Assembly: GCA_016182785.1 (NCBI GenBank)
Contig: JACPFU010000038.1
Span: 29,378 to 93,377, forward strand
Reading direction: 5' to 3'
DNA: 64,000 bases
Source: Lysobacterales bacterium
Lineage (GTDB): Bacteria > Pseudomonadota > Gammaproteobacteria > Xanthomonadales > Ahniellaceae
In this document: positions 1-8,897 of the stretch, piece after piece
How the letters are laid out: each line of letters opens with the position of its first letter
Position numbering within the stretch: the stretch's first letter is position 1
The notes under the pieces: generated by a model
What the model was told of the DNA's origin: nothing
Seen by the model: only the letters and a program-made list of their open reading frames with translations
Database searches by the model: none
Translations under genes and position numbers: made by a program

Positions 1-90
1 CAGCAGCCAGTAGTTCGCGCCGTACAGGCCCATCAGGTATCCGAACCTGGACGGGCGTTGCAGCGCATGCGGGCGGGCGATCGAGCTCAT
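1..90 (-). CDS. DUF1249-like protein, N-terminal fragment
   Basis: Only the first 30 codons lie inside the window; the gene runs off the left edge. The translation begins M-S-S-I-A-R-P and contains R-F-G-Y-L-M-G-L-Y-G-A-N-Y-W-L-L, which resembles the start of DUF1249 proteins (small cytosolic proteins of unknown function often near ADP-ribose pyrophosphatase genes in gammaproteobacteria). The start is the ATG at position 90. The family call rests on a short motif and is tentative. Confidence 0.5.
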   Translation of the reverse strand, partial: MSSIARPHALQRPSRFGYLMGLYGANYWLL

Positions 91-167
91 GCGACCGATG
101 GTAGCGATTCGGGCCGCGCCGACCAGCCTGCACAGCCGCGGAAATGCGGCGTATGATCGAAGCCCGC

Positions 168-983
168 TCAGTACAGGTGCCGCTCGATGCCGAGCGCGGA
201 CAGCACCTTGCTCGCGATCTCCTCGATCGATGTATGCGTGGTGCTCAGCACCGGCAGGCGCTCGCGCCGGAACAGCTTCTCGGCGGCACTGACTTCGATT
301 CGACACTGTTCGAGCGTGGCGTAGCGGCTGCCGGGCTTGCGTGCCTCGCGCACCTGTTGCAGTCGCGCCGGGTCGATGGTGAGCGCGAACAGCTTGTGCC
401 GGTGCATCGCCAGGCGCCGCGGCAATTCCTGGCTCTCCAGATCGTCCGGCGTCAGCGGGAAGTTCGCCGCGCGCACACCGAAATGCAGGGCCATGAACAG
501 GCAGGTCGGGGTCTTTCCCGAGCGCGACACGCCGACCAGGATGACGTCGGCATCGTTGTAGTTGAAGTCGATGCCATCGTCATGCGTCAGCGCGTAATTG
601 GTCGCGTTGATGCGCGCCTCGTACTGCGCGAAGTCGACCAGCCCATGCGCCTTGCCGACGCGCGGCTGGCGCTTGGTACCGAGCTCCTGTTCCAGCGGCG
701 CGATGAACGGTGCGAACACGTCGAGCATCAACGCGCCGCTGTCGGCGAGCATGCGCGTGAGGTCTGGGTCGACCACGGTGTTGACCACGATCGGACGCAG
801 CCCCGACTCGAGCGCGGCCAGACGCACGCGCTCGGCGGCTTCCAGTGCTTTCTCGACCGAATCGACGAAGGGAATGCGCATCGTCTCGAATTCGACACTC
901 TCGAACTGCGTCAGCACCGAATGCCCGATCGTTTCCGCGGTGATGCCGGTGCCATCGGAGATGTAGAAGATCTTGCGCGCCAT
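168..983 (-). CDS. ppsR: PEP synthase regulatory kinase/pyrophosphorylase (DUF299)
   Basis: 271 residues, the usual length for the family. The protein starts [18 protein letters not shown], the typical DUF299 opening, and carries the P-loop-like [12 protein letters not shown] in the middle. Members phosphorylate a Thr of PEP synthase with ADP and remove the phosphate with Pi, switching the enzyme off and on. The ATG at 983 is chosen because the reading frame further upstream is only antisense to ppsA. The gene is divergent from ppsA across a 133-bp spacer, the arrangement expected for a regulator and its target. Confidence 0.95.
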   Translation of the reverse strand: MARKIFYISDGTGITAETIGHSVLTQFESVEFETMRIPFVDSVEKALEAAERVRLAALESGLRPIVVNTVVDPDLTRMLADSGALMLDVFAPFIAPLEQELGTKRQPRVGKAHGLVDFAQYEARINATNYALTHDDGIDFNYNDADVILVGVSRSGKTPTCLFMALHFGVRAANFPLTPDDLESQELPRRLAMHRHKLFALTIDPARLQQVREARKPGSRYATLEQCRIEVSAAEKLFRRERLPVLSTTHTSIEEIASKVLSALGIERHLY

Positions 984-1116
984 CGAATTGCCCCATCTGC
1001 GGTAGCGCGAGCATACGCAATGCCGCGACCAGCGTGCATTTGCGCTTGCCGCTGCCGGCGCGATCCACGAAAATCGCGCCCTCGCGGCGCCCTGCCCCAC
1101 GCTTCCGGAGAATTCC

Positions 1117-3510
1117 ATGACCGACCAGGTGCTCTGGCTCGATCGTCTGCGTCTGTCCGATCTGGCCCAGGTGGGCGGCAAGAACGCCTCGCTCGGCGAA
1201 ATGATCGGCCACCTCGCGGAACTCGGCGTGTCGGTGCCGGGCGGGTTCGCGACCACCGCGCATGCGTTTCGCGAGTTCATCGACCAGAGCGGGCTGAAAG
1301 CGCGCATCTTCGCCAAGCTCGCGACCCTCGACATCGAAGACGTCGACGCGCTCGCGAAGGCCGGCACCGAGATCCGCAGCTGGGTCATCGACACCGCGCT
1401 GACCCCGGCGCTCGACCAGGCCATCCGCGCCGCCTACGCCAGGCTGTGCAGCGACAACGCTCCTTCAACGGGCTCAGGACGGGCGGCGGACGTGAGTGTC
1501 GCGGTGCGCTCCTCGGCCACCGCCGAGGACCTGCCGGATGCATCGTTCGCCGGCCAGCAGGAGACGTTCCTGAACGTGGTCGGCATCGAGGACGTGCTGC
1601 ATCGGGTCAAGGAAGTGTTCGCGTCGCTGTACAACGACCGCGCCATCGCCTATCGCGTGCACCACGGCTTCAAGCACGAGGACGTGTTCCTCTCGGCCGG
1701 CGTGCAGCTGATGGTGCGCTCCGATGTCGGCGCGTCCGGCGTGTTGTTCACGCTCGACACCGAGTCCGGATTCCGTGACGCGGTATTCGTGACTGCGAGT
1801 TATGGCCTCGGCGAGACCGTGGTCCAGGGTGCGGTGAACCCGGACGAGTTCTACGTCTACAAGCCGACGCTGCGCGCCGGCAAGCCGGCGATCCTGCGCC
1901 GCCAGCTCGGCTCCAAGCTGATCCGCATGGTGTACTCGAACGCCCCGGGCGAGCGGGTGCGCACCGAGGCCACGCCGCTGCAGTTGCAGCAACGCTTCTC
2001 GATCAGCGATGCCGACGTGCAGGAGTTGTCGAAACAGGCGCTGGTGATCGAACGGCACTACGACCGGCCGATGGACATCGAGTGGGCCAAGGACGGCATC
2101 AGCGGCAAGCTCTTCATCGTGCAGGCGCGTCCGGAAACGGTGAAGTCGCGCGGCCGCGCCACCCAGCTCGAGCGTTTCCACCTGAGCGGCAAGGGTCCGG
2201 TGCTGTGCGAAGGTCGCTCGATCGGTCACAAGATCGGCGCCGGCAAGGCGCGCGTGATCCGCTCGATCAAGGAGATGAACAAGCTGCAGCCCGGTGACGT
2301 GCTCGTCGCCGACATGACCGACCCGGACTGGGAACCGATCATGAAGCGCGCCTCGGCGATCGTCACCAACCGCGGCGGCCGCACCTGCCACGCCGCGATC
2401 ATTGCGCGCGAACTCGGCGTGCCGGCGGTGGTCGGCTGCGGCAACGCGCTCGAGCGCATCCCCGATGGCAGTGACGTCACCGTGTCCTGCGCCGAAGGCG
2501 ACACCGGCTTCATCTACGAGGGCCAGCTCGCGTTCGAGCGCATCACCGCCGATCTCGAGCAGATGCCGCCGGCGCCGCTGAAGATCATGATGAATGTCGC
2601 GAACCCGGAGCGCGCCTTCGACTTCGCGCAGTTGCCGAATGCCGGCGTCGGCCTGGCGCGGCTGGAGATGATCATCAACAGCCACATCGGCGTGCACCCG
2701 AAGGCGCTGCTGAACTACGCGCAGCAGGACGCGGCGACGAAGAAGCTGATCGACGAGCGCATGGCCGGTTACAGTGACCCGGTGCAGTTCTATGTCGACC
2801 GCCTCGCCGAAGGCATCGCCACGCTGACCGCTGCGTTCGCGCCGAACCCGGTGATCGTGCGCCTGTCCGACTTCAAGTCGAACGAATACGCGAACCTGAT
2901 CGGCGGCAAGCGCTACGAGCCGCACGAAGAGAACCCGATGATCGGCTACCGCGGCGCCAGCCGCTACGTGTCCGCCGACTTCGCCGACTGCTTCGCGCTC
3001 GAATGCCGGGCGATGAAGAAGGTGCGCGAAGAGATGGGGCTGACCAACGCCTGGGTGATGATCCCGTTCGTGCGCACGGTCGACGAAGCGCGTCGCGTCG
3101 TCGAAGTGCTGGCGAGAAACGGCCTCGAGCGCGGCAAGGATGGGCTCAAGCTGATCATGATGTGCGAGCTGCCCTCGAACGCGCTGCTCGCCGACCAGTT
3201 CCTCGATCACTTCGACGGTTTCTCGATCGGCTCGAACGACCTCACCCAGCTCACGCTCGGCCTCGACCGTGACTCGGCCCTGGTCGCCGACCTGTTCGAC
3301 GAACGCAACGATGCCGTCAAGGCGCTGCTGGCGATGGCGATCCAGGCCTGCCGCGCGCGCGGCAAGTACATCGGGATCTGCGGCCAGGGCCCGAGCGATC
3401 ATCCGGACCTTGCCGAGTGGCTGATGGACCAGGGCATCGAATCGGTGTCGCTGAACCCGGACACGGTCGTCGACACCTGGTTGCGTCTGGCAAAACACCG
3501 GCAGAGCTGA
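1117..3510 (+). CDS. ppsA: Phosphoenolpyruvate synthase
   Basis: 797 residues (E. coli PpsA has 792). Converts pyruvate, ATP and water to PEP, AMP and Pi for gluconeogenesis. The order is N-terminal ATP-grasp/PPDK_N domain (about 17-350, with [20 protein letters not shown]), the phosphohistidine swivelling domain (about 385-455, with [17 protein letters not shown] holding the catalytic His) and a C-terminal PEP-binding TIM barrel (about 480-790, with [11 protein letters not shown] carrying the catalytic Cys). A Shine-Dalgarno-like GGAG precedes the ATG. The stretch near residues 115-123 ([12 protein letters not shown]) is an in-frame repeat insertion described separately. ppsR upstream is its probable regulator. 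Confidence 0.97.
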   Translation: MTDQVLWLDRLRLSDLAQVGGKNASLGEMIGHLAELGVSVPGGFATTAHAFREFIDQSGLKARIFAKLATLDIEDVDALAKAGTEIRSWVIDTALTPALDQAIRAAYARLCSDNAPSTGSGRAADVSVAVRSSATAEDLPDASFAGQQETFLNVVGIEDVLHRVKEVFASLYNDRAIAYRVHHGFKHEDVFLSAGVQLMVRSDVGASGVLFTLDTESGFRDAVFVTASYGLGETVVQGAVNPDEFYVYKPTLRAGKPAILRRQLGSKLIRMVYSNAPGERVRTEATPLQLQQRFSISDADVQELSKQALVIERHYDRPMDIEWAKDGISGKLFIVQARPETVKSRGRATQLERFHLSGKGPVLCEGRSIGHKIGAGKARVIRSIKEMNKLQPGDVLVADMTDPDWEPIMKRASAIVTNRGGRTCHAAIIARELGVPAVVGCGNALERIPDGSDVTVSCAEGDTGFIYEGQLAFERITADLEQMPPAPLKIMMNVANPERAFDFAQLPNAGVGLARLEMIINSHIGVHPKALLNYAQQDAATKKLIDERMAGYSDPVQFYVDRLAEGIATLTAAFAPNPVIVRLSDFKSNEYANLIGGKRYEPHEENPMIGYRGASRYVSADFADCFALECRAMKKVREEMGLTNAWVMIPFVRTVDEARRVVEVLARNGLERGKDGLKLIMMCELPSNALLADQFLDHFDGFSIGSNDLTQLTLGLDRDSALVADLFDERNDAVKALLAMAIQACRARGKYIGICGQGPSDHPDLAEWLMDQGIESVSLNPDTVVDTWLRLAKHRQS
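1460..1483 (+). repeat. Intragenic REP-like insertion (PSTGSGR / RPEPVEG type)
   Basis: The bases TCCTTCAACGGGCTCAGGAC match the dispersed repeat core that many proteobacterial genomes carry within and between genes; read forward it gives PSTGSGR, read backward RPEPVEG. It lies in a loop of PpsA just before the conserved [10 protein letters not shown] motif, where E. coli PpsA has only a few residues, and keeps the frame. No second copy was seen in the window. Confidence 0.7.
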
Positions 3511-3517
3511 ACGCGCA

Positions 3518-3546
3518 TTGACGCACGGCGTGGCGGTCGCTAGCCT
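3518..3546 (+). promoter_or_regulatory. Sigma70-type promoter of the PsrA-like regulator
   Basis: TTGACG (3518-3523) is followed after exactly 17 bases by TAGCCT (3541-3546). Both hexamers are close to consensus. It sits just after the ppsA stop and about 80 bases before the regulator start, and a near-perfect inverted repeat begins at its -10 box. Confidence 0.65.
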
Positions 3547-3563
3547 TCGAACGCCCGTTTGAA
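3546..3563 (+). promoter_or_regulatory. Putative PsrA-type operator (inverted repeat)
   Basis: TTCGAACG-CC-CGTTTGAA is an inverted repeat with one mismatch per arm pair. It overlaps the end of the -10 hexamer and the expected transcription start. Known PsrA sites in Pseudomonas are palindromes of the GAAAC-N4-GTTTC kind, so this resembles an autorepression site. Binding is inferred from position and symmetry only. Confidence 0.55.
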
Positions 3564-3627
3564 GCGTTCGAGCGAGCCGTGGCAAGGGCTTCCCGTCCTC
3601 CACGCCCCCGCATGCCAGGTCCCTCCC

Positions 3628-4245
3628 GTGATCAATCCCCACTTCTCGACCAAAGAACGCATCCTCAGTGCGGCCGAAGACCTGTTCGCGAAATCCGGTT
3701 TCGCAGGGGCGTCGTTGCGCCAGGTGACTTCTGCCGCCAACGTCAATCTGGCCGCGGTGAACTATCACTTCGGTTCCAAGGAAAACCTGATCAACGAGCT
3801 GTTCAAGCGCCGCCTCGACGACCTCACCGCAGCGCGCATGGCCGCGCTCGACAAGGTCCGGTCGTCGCGCCAGGCGACGCTGGAGCAGGTGCTGGAGGCG
3901 TTCGTGCAGCCGGCGTTGTCGCTGGCCTCGGAACGCGGCGGGTCCTCGTTCGTGCGCCTGCTCGCGCGAGCCTTCGCCGAACACGACCAGCGCCTGCGCC
4001 GCTTCGTGTCCGACAACTACGGGCACGTGCTCAAGGAATTCGCCAAGGTGATCGCGCAATTGCTGCCGAACCTGCCCAAGGACGCCCTGTACTGGCGCCT
4101 GGACTTCGTCAGCGGCGCATTGACCTACGCCATGTCCGACTTCGGCATGATCAAGAAGCCGGCCGGCGTCACCGACGAACAGCATCGCCGTACCGCTGCC
4201 GAACACTTCGTCCGCTTCGCCGCGGCCGGTCTTCGCGCTCCGTAA
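3628..4245 (+). CDS. psrA: TetR-family regulator, PsrA-like
   Basis: 205 residues from the GTG at 3628. The N-terminal helix-turn-helix has the segment SLRQVTSAANVNLAAVNYHF followed by GSKENLINELF, nearly the same as in PsrA of Pseudomonas, a long-chain fatty-acid-responsive repressor of fadBA. GTG 3628 is preferred over ATG 3559 because the latter lies inside the inverted-repeat operator and the TetR homology begins only after 3628; an AGG lies a suitable distance upstream. The gene precedes the fad pair by 24 bases, so it probably controls its own operon in response to acyl-CoA or fatty acid. The ligand is inferred. Confidence 0.85.
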   Translation: MINPHFSTKERILSAAEDLFAKSGFAGASLRQVTSAANVNLAAVNYHFGSKENLINELFKRRLDDLTAARMAALDKVRSSRQATLEQVLEAFVQPALSLASERGGSSFVRLLARAFAEHDQRLRRFVSDNYGHVLKEFAKVIAQLLPNLPKDALYWRLDFVSGALTYAMSDFGMIKKPAGVTDEQHRRTAAEHFVRFAAAGLRAP

Positions 4246-4269
4246 TTTTCGTCCTCGAGAGAAGCTTCC

Positions 4270-6645
4270 ATGACTGACGCAACGCTCCGAATCCGTCGGG
4301 CCGCCGTGCTCGGCGCCGGCGTGATGGGCGCGCAGATTGCCGCGCACCTCGCCAACGCCAATGTCGAAGTCCTGCTGTTCGACCTGCCCGCGAAGGAAGG
4401 CGACCCGAACGGCATCGTGACCAAGGCCATCGCCAATCTCGGCAAGCTCAGCCCAACGCCGCTGGCGCTGAAGTCGAAGGCGAGCGAGATCATCGCCGCC
4501 AACTACGAGCAGCACCTGCCGCTGCTCGCGCACTGCGACCTGGTGATCGAGGCGATCGCCGAACGCATGGACTGGAAGCACGACCTCTATCGCAAGATCG
4601 TGCCGCACCTGAAAGACGACGCGGTGATCGCCAGCAATACCTCGGGCCTGCCGATCCACAAGCTGGCCGAGGGCCTGCCGGCGGAACGCCACGAGCGCTT
4701 CTGCGGCGTGCACTTCTTCAACCCGCCGCGCTACATGCACCTGGTCGAGCTGATCCCGATCCGCGCGACCGCGCCGGCCATCCTCGACGCGCTCGAGTCG
4801 TTCCTGACCACGACGCTCGGCAAGGGCGTGGTGCGCGCCAAGGACACGCCGAACTTCATCGGCAACCGCATCGGCGTGTTCTCGATGCTGGCGACGATGG
4901 TCCACACCGAGAAGTTCGGGCTCGGCTTCGACGTCGTCGACGCGCTGACCGGCCCGGCGATCGGCCGTCCGAAGTCGGCGACGTATCGCACCGCCGACGT
5001 GGTCGGTCTCGACACCATGGCGCACGTGATCAAGACCATGGCCGACACCCTGCCGGACGATCCCTGGCATGCGCATTTCGCCGCGCCGGCGTGGTTGAAG
5101 GCGCTGATCGAGAAAGGCGCGCTCGGCCAGAAGACCAAGGCCGGCATCTTCAAGAAGGTCGGCAACGACATCCAGATGATCGACCTCGCCCAGGGCGCCT
5201 ACGTCGCCCAGAGCGGCAAGCTGGTGCCCGAGGTCGAGGCCATGCTGAAGATCAAGAACCCGGCCGAGAAGCTGGCGGCATTGCGCAATTCGGCCGAGCC
5301 GCAGGCGCAGTTCCTGTGGGCCTGTTTCCGCGACCTGTTCCACTACACCGCCTTCCATCTGGAATCGATCGCCGACAACGCCCGCGATGTCGACTTCGCG
5401 ATTCGCTGGGGCTACGGCTGGGCGCAGGGGCCGTTCGAGACCTGGCAGGCCGCCGGCTGGAAGCAGATCGCCGAGTGGATCCAGGCCGACATCGACGCCG
5501 GCAAGGCGATGTCGAATGCGCCGCTGCCGAAGTGGGTGGTCGATCCGACCCGTGCCGGCGTGCATGCCTCGCACGGTTCCTATTCGCCGCGCGACAACAC
5601 CTATCGCTCGCGCAGCAAGGCGCCGGTGTACCAGCGCCAGCTGTTCCCGGATCCGCTGCTCGGTGAACTGCCGCACCCGGGTACGACGGTGTTCGACACC
5701 GCGGATGCGCGCATGTGGCATCAGGGCGACGAGATCGCGATCCTCAGTTTCAAGACCAAGATGAACACCGTCAGTGGCGGCGTGCTCGATGCGATCCACC
5801 GCGCGGTCGACGAGGCCGAACGCGGCTTCAAGGGCCTGGTGATCTGGCAGCACGGCGAACCGTTCAGTGCCGGCGCCGACCTCACCGGCGCGATGGGCGC
5901 GCTGCAGGCCGGCAAGCTGGCCGAGTTCGAGGCGATGATCGACCGCTTCCAGCAGACCTCGATGCGCATCAAGCAGTCGCTGGTACCGGTGGTCTGTGCC
6001 ATTCGCGGCATGGCGCTTGGCGGCGGCTGCGAGTTCCAGATGCATTCGGCACGCACGGTTGCCGCGCTCGAGAGCTACATCGGCCTGGTCGAGGCCGGCG
6101 TCGGCCTGTTGCCGGCCGGTGGCGGGCTCAAGGAGCTGAGCGTACGTTGCGCGCAGAAGGCCGAAGGCGGCGACCTGTTCCCGTTCCTGCAACGCGCGTT
6201 CCAGGCGGTGGCGATGGCGACGGTCTCCGGTTCGGCGCTGGAAGCGAAGGAGCTGGGCCTGCTGCGCGCCTCCGACGTGGTCGTGTTCAACAGCCACGAA
6301 CTGCTCTACGTCGCCAAGAACGAGGCGCGTGCGCTGCACGACTCCGGCTATCGACCGCCGTTGCCCGCGCGCGCGATCCCGGTCGCCGGCGACACCGGCA
6401 CCGCCTCGCTGCGCATGCTGCTGGTGAACATGCTCGAAGGCCGTTTCATCTCCGAGCATGACGCCGAAATCGGCCGGCGCATCGCCGACACGCTGTGCGG
6501 CGGCGAGATCGAGCGCGGTTCGGCGGTCGACGAGCAATGGCTGCTCGACCTCGAACGCAAGCATTTCGTCGCGCTGGCGCAGATGCCAAAGACCCAGGAG
6601 CGCATCCTGCATACGCTCAAGACCGGCAAGCCGCTGCGCAATTGA
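4270..6645 (+). CDS. 3-hydroxyacyl-CoA dehydrogenase / enoyl-CoA hydratase fusion (FadN-like)
   Basis: 791 residues. The N-terminus is the NAD-binding domain of 3-hydroxyacyl-CoA dehydrogenase (RRAAVLGAGVMGAQIAAHLA, then FFNPPRYMHLVELIP), followed by the HCDH C-terminal domains; a crotonase domain lies at about 490-650 (FSAGADL and RGMALGGGCEFQMHSAR). This dehydrogenase-first order and length match FadN of Bacillus (789 aa), not E. coli FadB, which has the hydratase first. It should hydrate enoyl-CoA and oxidise 3-hydroxyacyl-CoA in beta-oxidation. It lies between the PsrA-like regulator and the thiolase. Confidence 0.93.
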   Translation: MTDATLRIRRAAVLGAGVMGAQIAAHLANANVEVLLFDLPAKEGDPNGIVTKAIANLGKLSPTPLALKSKASEIIAANYEQHLPLLAHCDLVIEAIAERMDWKHDLYRKIVPHLKDDAVIASNTSGLPIHKLAEGLPAERHERFCGVHFFNPPRYMHLVELIPIRATAPAILDALESFLTTTLGKGVVRAKDTPNFIGNRIGVFSMLATMVHTEKFGLGFDVVDALTGPAIGRPKSATYRTADVVGLDTMAHVIKTMADTLPDDPWHAHFAAPAWLKALIEKGALGQKTKAGIFKKVGNDIQMIDLAQGAYVAQSGKLVPEVEAMLKIKNPAEKLAALRNSAEPQAQFLWACFRDLFHYTAFHLESIADNARDVDFAIRWGYGWAQGPFETWQAAGWKQIAEWIQADIDAGKAMSNAPLPKWVVDPTRAGVHASHGSYSPRDNTYRSRSKAPVYQRQLFPDPLLGELPHPGTTVFDTADARMWHQGDEIAILSFKTKMNTVSGGVLDAIHRAVDEAERGFKGLVIWQHGEPFSAGADLTGAMGALQAGKLAEFEAMIDRFQQTSMRIKQSLVPVVCAIRGMALGGGCEFQMHSARTVAALESYIGLVEAGVGLLPAGGGLKELSVRCAQKAEGGDLFPFLQRAFQAVAMATVSGSALEAKELGLLRASDVVVFNSHELLYVAKNEARALHDSGYRPPLPARAIPVAGDTGTASLRMLLVNMLEGRFISEHDAEIGRRIADTLCGGEIERGSAVDEQWLLDLERKHFVALAQMPKTQERILHTLKTGKPLRN

Positions 6646-6665
6646 TCAGGCATTCGGAGAATTCC

Positions 6666-7862
6666 ATGTCCAAGCAAGTCCAGGATTGCTACATCGTCGC
6701 CGCCAACCGCACCCCGGTCGGCAAGGCCCCGCGCGGCGTGTTCAAGAACACCCGCCCGGACGACCTGCTCGCGCACGCGCTGCGCGGCATTCTCGATCCG
6801 CTGCCGCAGCTCGACCGCACGCGCATCGACGACATCATCGTCGGCTGCGCAATGCCGGAAGCCGAGCAAGGCATGAACTTCGCGCGCATCGGCATGCTGC
6901 TCGCCGGGCTGCCGAATACGATCAGCGCGATGACCATCAACCGCTTCTGCTCTTCGGGCGTACAGGCGGTCGCGCTCGCCGCCGACCGCATCCGTCTCGG
7001 CGAGGCCGACCTGATGATCGGTGCCGGCGCCGAGTCGATGAGCATGATCCCGATGATGGGCCACAAGATCGCGATGAATCCGGCGGTCTACCAGAACGAG
7101 AACATCGCCATCGCGTATGGCATGGGCATCACCGCCGAGAAGGTGGCCGAGCAGTGGAAGGTGACGCGCGAGGCGCAGGACCAGTTCGCGCTCGCAAGTC
7201 ACCAGAAGGCCGCAGCCGCGATCGCCGCCGACGAGTTCAGCGGCGAGATCCTGCCCTACGAAATCGACGACCGTGTGCCCGATCTCGACAAGCGCGACGT
7301 GCGCGTGCTGCGCAAATTGATCAAGCAGGACGAGGGCCCGCGCGCCGACACCACGCTCGAAGCGCTCGCCGGACTCAAGACCGTGTTCCGCGCCGGCGGC
7401 ACGGTGACGGCCGGCAACAGCTCGCAGATGTCCGACGGCGCCGGTGCGGTATTGCTCGCCAGCGAGAAGGCGATCCGCGAGTTCAACCTGACCCCGATCG
7501 CCCGCTTCGTCTCGTTCGCGGTCGCCGGCGTGCCGCCGGAAATCATGGGCATCGGCCCCAAGGCCGCGATCCCGAAGGCGTGCGCGCTGGCCGGCCTGTC
7601 GACGCAGGATCTGGACTGGATCGAACTCAACGAAGCCTTCGCCGCGCAAGCCCTGGCCGTGATTCAGGACCTCGGACTCGACCCGGCGAAGGTCAACCCG
7701 CTCGGCGGCGCGATCGCACTCGGCCACCCGCTCGGCGCCACCGGCGCGGTGCGCATCGCCACCCTCGCCCACGGCCTGCAACGTCGCCAGCAGAAGTACG
7801 GCATGGTCACCATGTGCATCGGTACCGGCATGGGTGCCGCCGGCATCTTCGAGCGCGTCTGA
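6666..7862 (+). CDS. fadA: Acetyl-CoA C-acyltransferase (3-ketoacyl-CoA thiolase)
   Basis: 398 residues, normal for a degradative thiolase. The nucleophilic Cys is in NRFCSSGVQAVALAADRI, the His in ALGHPLGATGAVR and the second catalytic Cys in CIGTGMGAAGIFE at the C-terminus. It cleaves 3-ketoacyl-CoA with CoA in the last step of beta-oxidation. It starts 20 bases after the FadN-like gene with a GGAGAATTCC leader and is surely cotranscribed. Confidence 0.95.
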   Translation: MSKQVQDCYIVAANRTPVGKAPRGVFKNTRPDDLLAHALRGILDPLPQLDRTRIDDIIVGCAMPEAEQGMNFARIGMLLAGLPNTISAMTINRFCSSGVQAVALAADRIRLGEADLMIGAGAESMSMIPMMGHKIAMNPAVYQNENIAIAYGMGITAEKVAEQWKVTREAQDQFALASHQKAAAAIAADEFSGEILPYEIDDRVPDLDKRDVRVLRKLIKQDEGPRADTTLEALAGLKTVFRAGGTVTAGNSSQMSDGAGAVLLASEKAIREFNLTPIARFVSFAVAGVPPEIMGIGPKAAIPKACALAGLSTQDLDWIELNEAFAAQALAVIQDLGLDPAKVNPLGGAIALGHPLGATGAVRIATLAHGLQRRQQKYGMVTMCIGTGMGAAGIFERV

Positions 7863-7894
7863 GTGATGCACGGCCGCAGCACGGAGCGACGCCG

Positions 7895-8866
7895 ATGACA
7901 CTCGTCGGCGTCGTCATGGTCAAGAACGAGGCGGACATCATCGAGGCCTTCGTTCGCCACAACCTGGAACTGCTGGACCGGCTGCTGATCGTCGATCACC
8001 AGAGCAGCGATGCCACGGTGGCGGTGCTTTCCGCGTTGCGCGCCGAGGGTCTGCCGATCGAGCTGATGCGCGATACCGCGCTCGCCTTCCGCCAGGGAGA
8101 CCGCATCGGCGAACTGGCCCGTCTCGCGTTCCAGCGCTTCGGCGCCGACCACGTCTTTGCACTCGACGCCGACGAGTTCGTGCAGGCCCGCTCACGCGCC
8201 GAGCTCGAAGATCGCCTGTCCGCGCTCCCCGCAGGTGCCTGCGCCTCGATTCCGTGGCGCAACCAGGTTCCCGAGGACGTTCCGCCCGATGCGGTGCATC
8301 CGTTCGCGCGCATCCGCCTCGCCGCCTCGGCCGACCTGCCGCCGATGACCAAGCTGGTACTGGGCCGCGACTTCGTCGATCGCCGCCACGAGGTGAGCCA
8401 CGGCAACCACGCGCTGCTCGAACGCCAGGGCGAGCTCTGGCAGCCGCAGGCGCCGCCGCCGCTGCTTCCCGGCGTCGTGCTCGCGCACCTGCCGTTCCGC
8501 TCGATCGAGCAGTTCGTCGCGAAGATCGTGCTGGCGTGGTTCGGCAACCGCCTGCTGCAGGGCCCCGCGGCGCGGATCAGCGAGACCAACTGGCACTGGC
8601 GGGAGTTGTTCGACCGCTACCTGGCAGGCGAAACGCCGAACTGGGCGCAGATGCGCGAACATGCGCTGCGCTGCTACTTGCTGACGCCGGACCCGGGTCA
8701 GCCTGCACGCGCGCTGGCCGACGCACGATTGCAGCTCGATCCGCTGCCGATCCGCAGCGAGCTGCGCTACACGCCCGCGGTCGCCGTCGACCCGATGCGT
8801 CGACTCGCCTGCTGGGTCGAGCAGTTGCTGGACCGGCAGATGCAGGACGCCGCCGCGCCACGCTGA
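7895..8866 (+). CDS. Family 2-type glycosyltransferase
   Basis: 323 residues. The N-terminus, TLVGVVMVKNEADIIEAFVRHN followed by LLIVDHQSSDATVAVL, is the nucleotide-binding start of a GT-A fold, and ALDADEFV carries the DxD metal/sugar-nucleotide motif. No signal peptide or membrane span is seen, so it is probably cytosolic. The acceptor is unknown. It starts 32 bases after fadA on the same strand but its function does not obviously belong to the fad block. Confidence 0.85.
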   Translation: MTLVGVVMVKNEADIIEAFVRHNLELLDRLLIVDHQSSDATVAVLSALRAEGLPIELMRDTALAFRQGDRIGELARLAFQRFGADHVFALDADEFVQARSRAELEDRLSALPAGACASIPWRNQVPEDVPPDAVHPFARIRLAASADLPPMTKLVLGRDFVDRRHEVSHGNHALLERQGELWQPQAPPPLLPGVVLAHLPFRSIEQFVAKIVLAWFGNRLLQGPAARISETNWHWRELFDRYLAGETPNWAQMREHALRCYLLTPDPGQPARALADARLQLDPLPIRSELRYTPAVAVDPMRRLACWVEQLLDRQMQDAAAPR

Positions 8867-8897
8867 TCGGCGTGCGCAAGTCCGCGGGCCGGGTCGT

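Noticed and set aside
144..1778. 544-residue plus-strand frame over ppsR and the start of ppsA
   Set aside because: Antisense to ppsR and out of frame with ppsA; no recognisable domain.
1474..6612. 1712-residue open frame on the minus strand across ppsA and the fad genes
   Set aside because: It is antisense to well-conserved genes, has Arg/His/Ala-rich composition without motifs, and is a usual by-product of high GC and biased codon use.
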